DNA of 5,140 nucleotides from JAZRUY01 sp045598845. GTDB lineage: Bacteria; Verrucomicrobiota; Lentisphaeria; Victivallales; Victivallaceae. This document shows, piece after piece, positions 3,340-5,140 of the stretch. Under the pieces are notes generated by a model. The model was not told where the DNA came from and did not search any database. It saw only the letters and a list, made by a program, of their open reading frames with translations. Position 1 is the first letter of the stretch; the number at the start of each line of letters is the position of its first letter. The position numbers were made by a program, and so were the translations under genes. The stretch covers positions 1 to 5,140 of the forward strand of contig JAZRUY010000136.1 in the NCBI GenBank assembly GCA_045598845.1. The letters are read 5' to 3'.

Positions 3340-5140
3340 ATGCATTATTTTATCGGCGGTATCCTGTTACTTTTTTTCGGTTATTTCACCTACGGCAAAC
3401 TGGTTGAGAGAATCCTGGGGCCGGACGACCGGCCGACTCCGGTCCGCGAGCATCCGGACGGGGTGGATTTCATCCGGCTGCCCCAATGGCGCAATATGCT
3501 GATTCAATTGCTGAATATCGCCGGAGTGGGGCCGGTAATCGGAGTTATTCTCGGAATCAAATTCGGCGAGGTGGTGTTTCTGATTATTCCGCTCGGCAAT
3601 ATACTGGGAGGAGCGGTGCACGATTTCGTGGGCGGAATGATGTCTATCCGCGGTAACGGCGCCAATCTGCCCCGGATAATCTACGAAAATTTCGGCGCCC
3701 GTTTCGCCAGATTATTCACGGTATTTATGTGCGCGGCACTGTTGTTGGTTGTGGCGGTATTCGCCACCACTCCGGCGCAGCTGATCGATGCGATGCTTCC
3801 GGACCGCGCGGTATTCTGGCCGGCTGCGATCCTTATTTTCGTATACTATATCGTCGCCACGCTTTTCCCAGTGGATAAGATCATCGGGCGGATTTATCCG
3901 GTTTTCGGCTTTATCCTGCTGCTGGGTACGGCGGCCATCATGATCGCCATGCTTTATGCCGGTTACAATAATCCGGCCGTACTGGAGGAAACCGCCGAGT
4001 TTAAGGCCCGGATGTGGACGGCGGCGAATCAGCATCCGGTGCTGCCGCTGCTTTTCGTAACTATCGCCTGCGGTATCATTTCCGGATTCCATGCCACTCA
4101 GTCGCCGATTGTCGCCCGCACCATGTTTTCCGAACGCGAGGCCAAGGCGACTTTTTACGGCATGATGATCGCCGAAGGTTTCATCGCCATGATCTGGGCG
4201 GCGGCCGGCATGGGTATTTACAATCTGATGCCCGAACTGATGGATAAATCCGGTCCGGTGGTGCTTGAGAAAATCTGTTCTCATTACCTCGGGCAGTGGG
4301 GCGGCGTTATGGCGCTGATCTGCGTGGTGGTGCTGGCGATAACCAGTGGCGATACCGCATTGCGCAGTCTGCGCCTGAGCATGGCCGAGATACTGCATAT
4401 TCCGCAGGATAAAATCCGCAACCGGATTATGGTGACTCTGCCGTTTGTCGCCGTTGTGGCCGGACTGTTGTGGTGGTCGAGCCTCAGCGCCAAGACTTTC
4501 AATTTCCTCTGGAACTACTTCGCCTGGGCCAATCAGGTGCTGGCGGTATGCACGCTGTTCGCCGGAGTGATCTGGCTGAAAAAGCGGCGCCGCAACTGGG
4601 GTGTGGCCGCTTTGCCGGCGGTATTCATGTGTTTTATCGTCATCTCGTATATCCTGTGGATATCACCGGCTCACAATGGACCGTGGGGAGTCGGACTGCC
4701 GCTTGACGAAGCCTACTATTTCGCCATCGGCATCACCATACTGCTGCTCGCCTGCGCTTTGCTGCTGGGCAACCGCGTCGATGCCAAAGTGGATATCGGG
4801 GCGGCGGTGGCCAAAGAGAACGGTATCCGTACCGGGGCGCTTTATCTGCCGGGCAATGACTCCCTGCTTGCCGTGCAGCGGAACTGCCTTGAAAAACTGT
4901 ACATCTTCAATCATACCCGGCCGTCGGAACTGGAGCAGCGCGCCAATATGCTGGCGCACATGTTCGCGGAAATCGGCGACAACTGCTATATAGAACCGCC
5001 GCTGCACAGCAACTGGGGCGGCCGCAATGTGCATTTCGGTAAAAATGTCTATGCGAATTTCAATCTGACTCTGGTGGACGATACCGATATCTATGTCGGC
5101 GACGACACCATGATCGGGCCCAATGTCACGATCGCCACCG
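3340..5140 (+). CDS. cstA: CstA-family transporter fused to a maltose/galactoside O-acetyltransferase, 3' end outside window
   Basis: The frame is open from ATG 3340 to the window edge (600 codons). The ribosome-binding tract is GAGGAAAGGA at 3327-3336. Residues 1 to about 480 form a short-form CstA inner-membrane protein; E. coli CstA is about 700 residues, but many bacteria have a roughly 480-residue type. The E. coli relatives CstA and BtsT move pyruvate and/or peptides. Visible CstA signatures are GPVIG (64-68), GGAVHDFVGGMMSIR (90-104), CGIISGFHATQSP (244-256), ITSGDTALRS (334-343) and YFAWANQ (393-399). Hydrophobic segments include about 2-18, 53-73, 128-145, 158-175, 188-206, 272-292, 368-384, 425-445 and 457-478. 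After the last membrane segment (…LLLGNR, 479) a short linker leads, without a stop, into a Mac domain and beta-helix of an acetyltransferase (about 491 onward). A sugar-acetylating role for the C-terminal part is family knowledge; joint action with the transporter is inference. It is separated from rplQ by a terminator and so is probably its own transcription unit. Confidence 0.88.
   Translation, partial: MHYFIGGILLLFFGYFTYGKLVERILGPDDRPTPVREHPDGVDFIRLPQWRNMLIQLLNIAGVGPVIGVILGIKFGEVVFLIIPLGNILGGAVHDFVGGMMSIRGNGANLPRIIYENFGARFARLFTVFMCAALLLVVAVFATTPAQLIDAMLPDRAVFWPAAILIFVYYIVATLFPVDKIIGRIYPVFGFILLLGTAAIMIAMLYAGYNNPAVLEETAEFKARMWTAANQHPVLPLLFVTIACGIISGFHATQSPIVARTMFSEREAKATFYGMMIAEGFIAMIWAAAGMGIYNLMPELMDKSGPVVLEKICSHYLGQWGGVMALICVVVLAITSGDTALRSLRLSMAEILHIPQDKIRNRIMVTLPFVAVVAGLLWWSSLSAKTFNFLWNYFAWANQVLAVCTLFAGVIWLKKRRRNWGVAALPAVFMCFIVISYILWISPAHNGPWGVGLPLDEAYYFAIGITILLLACALLLGNRVDAKVDIGAAVAKENGIRTGALYLPGNDSLLAVQRNCLEKLYIFNHTRPSELEQRANMLAHMFAEIGDNCYIEPPLHSNWGGRNVHFGKNVYANFNLTLVDDTDIYVGDDTMIGPNVTIAT
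4801..5140 (+). other. Fused maltose/galactoside O-acetyltransferase domain (Mac domain plus hexapeptide beta-helix start)
   Basis: This is the C-terminal portion of the CstA fusion, fusion residues about 488-600. It matches the Maa/LacA/NodL group, which transfers acetyl from acetyl-CoA to a sugar hydroxyl as a cytoplasmic trimer. The Mac domain is complete: GALYLPGND (499-507, the counterpart of the usual AGELYdpsDpEL), then CLEKLYIFNHTRPSELEQR (516-534) and MFAEIGDNCYIEPP. The helix start shows GGRNVHFGKN, then YANFNLTLVDD (571-581), which contains the Asn and Asp used for substrate binding in LacA. It ends with IYVGDDTMIGPNVTIAT. The catalytic His, normally in a G-H-P motif directly after this point, lies beyond the window. 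In-frame GTG codons at 4789 and 4807 could in principle start a free enzyme, but neither has a convincing Shine-Dalgarno. Confidence 0.85.

Noticed and set aside
3221..3502. Short + strand open frame beginning at the terminator and ending inside cstA
   Set aside because: It starts in the U-tract region of the rplQ terminator, overlaps cstA in another frame and lacks a Shine-Dalgarno or recognisable sequence.
3712..4398. Minus-strand open frame of 228 codons opposite cstA
   Set aside because: It is His/Arg/Gln-rich low-complexity translation typical of an antisense frame. The + strand carries conserved CstA motifs throughout.
4789..4809. Separate acetyltransferase gene starting at GTG 4789 or 4807
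   Set aside because: No stop ends the CstA frame before these codons and no proper Shine-Dalgarno precedes them (only a GGGGCGG-like run), so a single fused protein is the simpler reading. An additional internal start is not excluded.
1..5140. CRISPR array, insertion sequence, tRNA or phage elements
   Set aside because: No spaced direct repeats, transposase motifs, terminal inverted repeats or tRNA-like cloverleaf were seen. The window is core genes plus the fusion gene.

Overview
The window reads as part of a Gram-negative bacterial chromosome. GC looks moderately high, and all recognised genes lie on the + strand. A lipid A Kdo-transferase C-terminus at the left edge indicates an LPS-type outer membrane. 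The ribosomal block runs rpmJ-rpsM-rpsK-rpoA-rplQ and lacks rpsD (S4) between rpsK and rpoA, where E. coli and many other bacteria carry it. The same omission is known in Chlamydiae. Together with the style of the proteins, this makes a PVC-type bacterium (Lentisphaerota/Verrucomicrobiota-like, possibly gut-associated) my best guess. That assignment is inference and not proven by the window.

Layout: (1) 2-331 is the 3' end of waaA/kdtA. (2) 332-583 is a 252-base noncoding leader with a weak hairpin and promoter-like sequence but nothing decisive. (3) 584-3169 is an alpha-operon-like cluster encoding L36, S13, S11, RNA polymerase alpha and L17. Each gene has a recognisable Shine-Dalgarno sequence, and the cluster is closed by a textbook intrinsic terminator at 3192-3222. 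A hairpin with a T-rich tail sits between rpsK and rpoA, where rpsD would be expected. (4) 3223-3339 is a regulatory gap with an extended -10-like element and a 7-bp inverted repeat followed by a T run. (5) 3340-5140 is a reading frame that stays open to the window edge. It encodes a complete short-form CstA membrane transporter of about 480 residues, followed without a stop by a maltose/galactoside O-acetyltransferase (Mac domain plus the start of the left-handed beta-helix).

The ribosomal cluster is ordinary translation/transcription machinery with small oddities: missing rpsD, an acidic N-terminal extension on S11, and a long S13 tail. The most unusual object is the CstA-acetyltransferase fusion. 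It places a soluble acetyl-CoA-dependent sugar acetyltransferase on the C-terminus of a transporter from the pyruvate/peptide (carbon-starvation) family. The fused enzyme is cut by the window edge before its catalytic histidine, so its completeness cannot be judged here.
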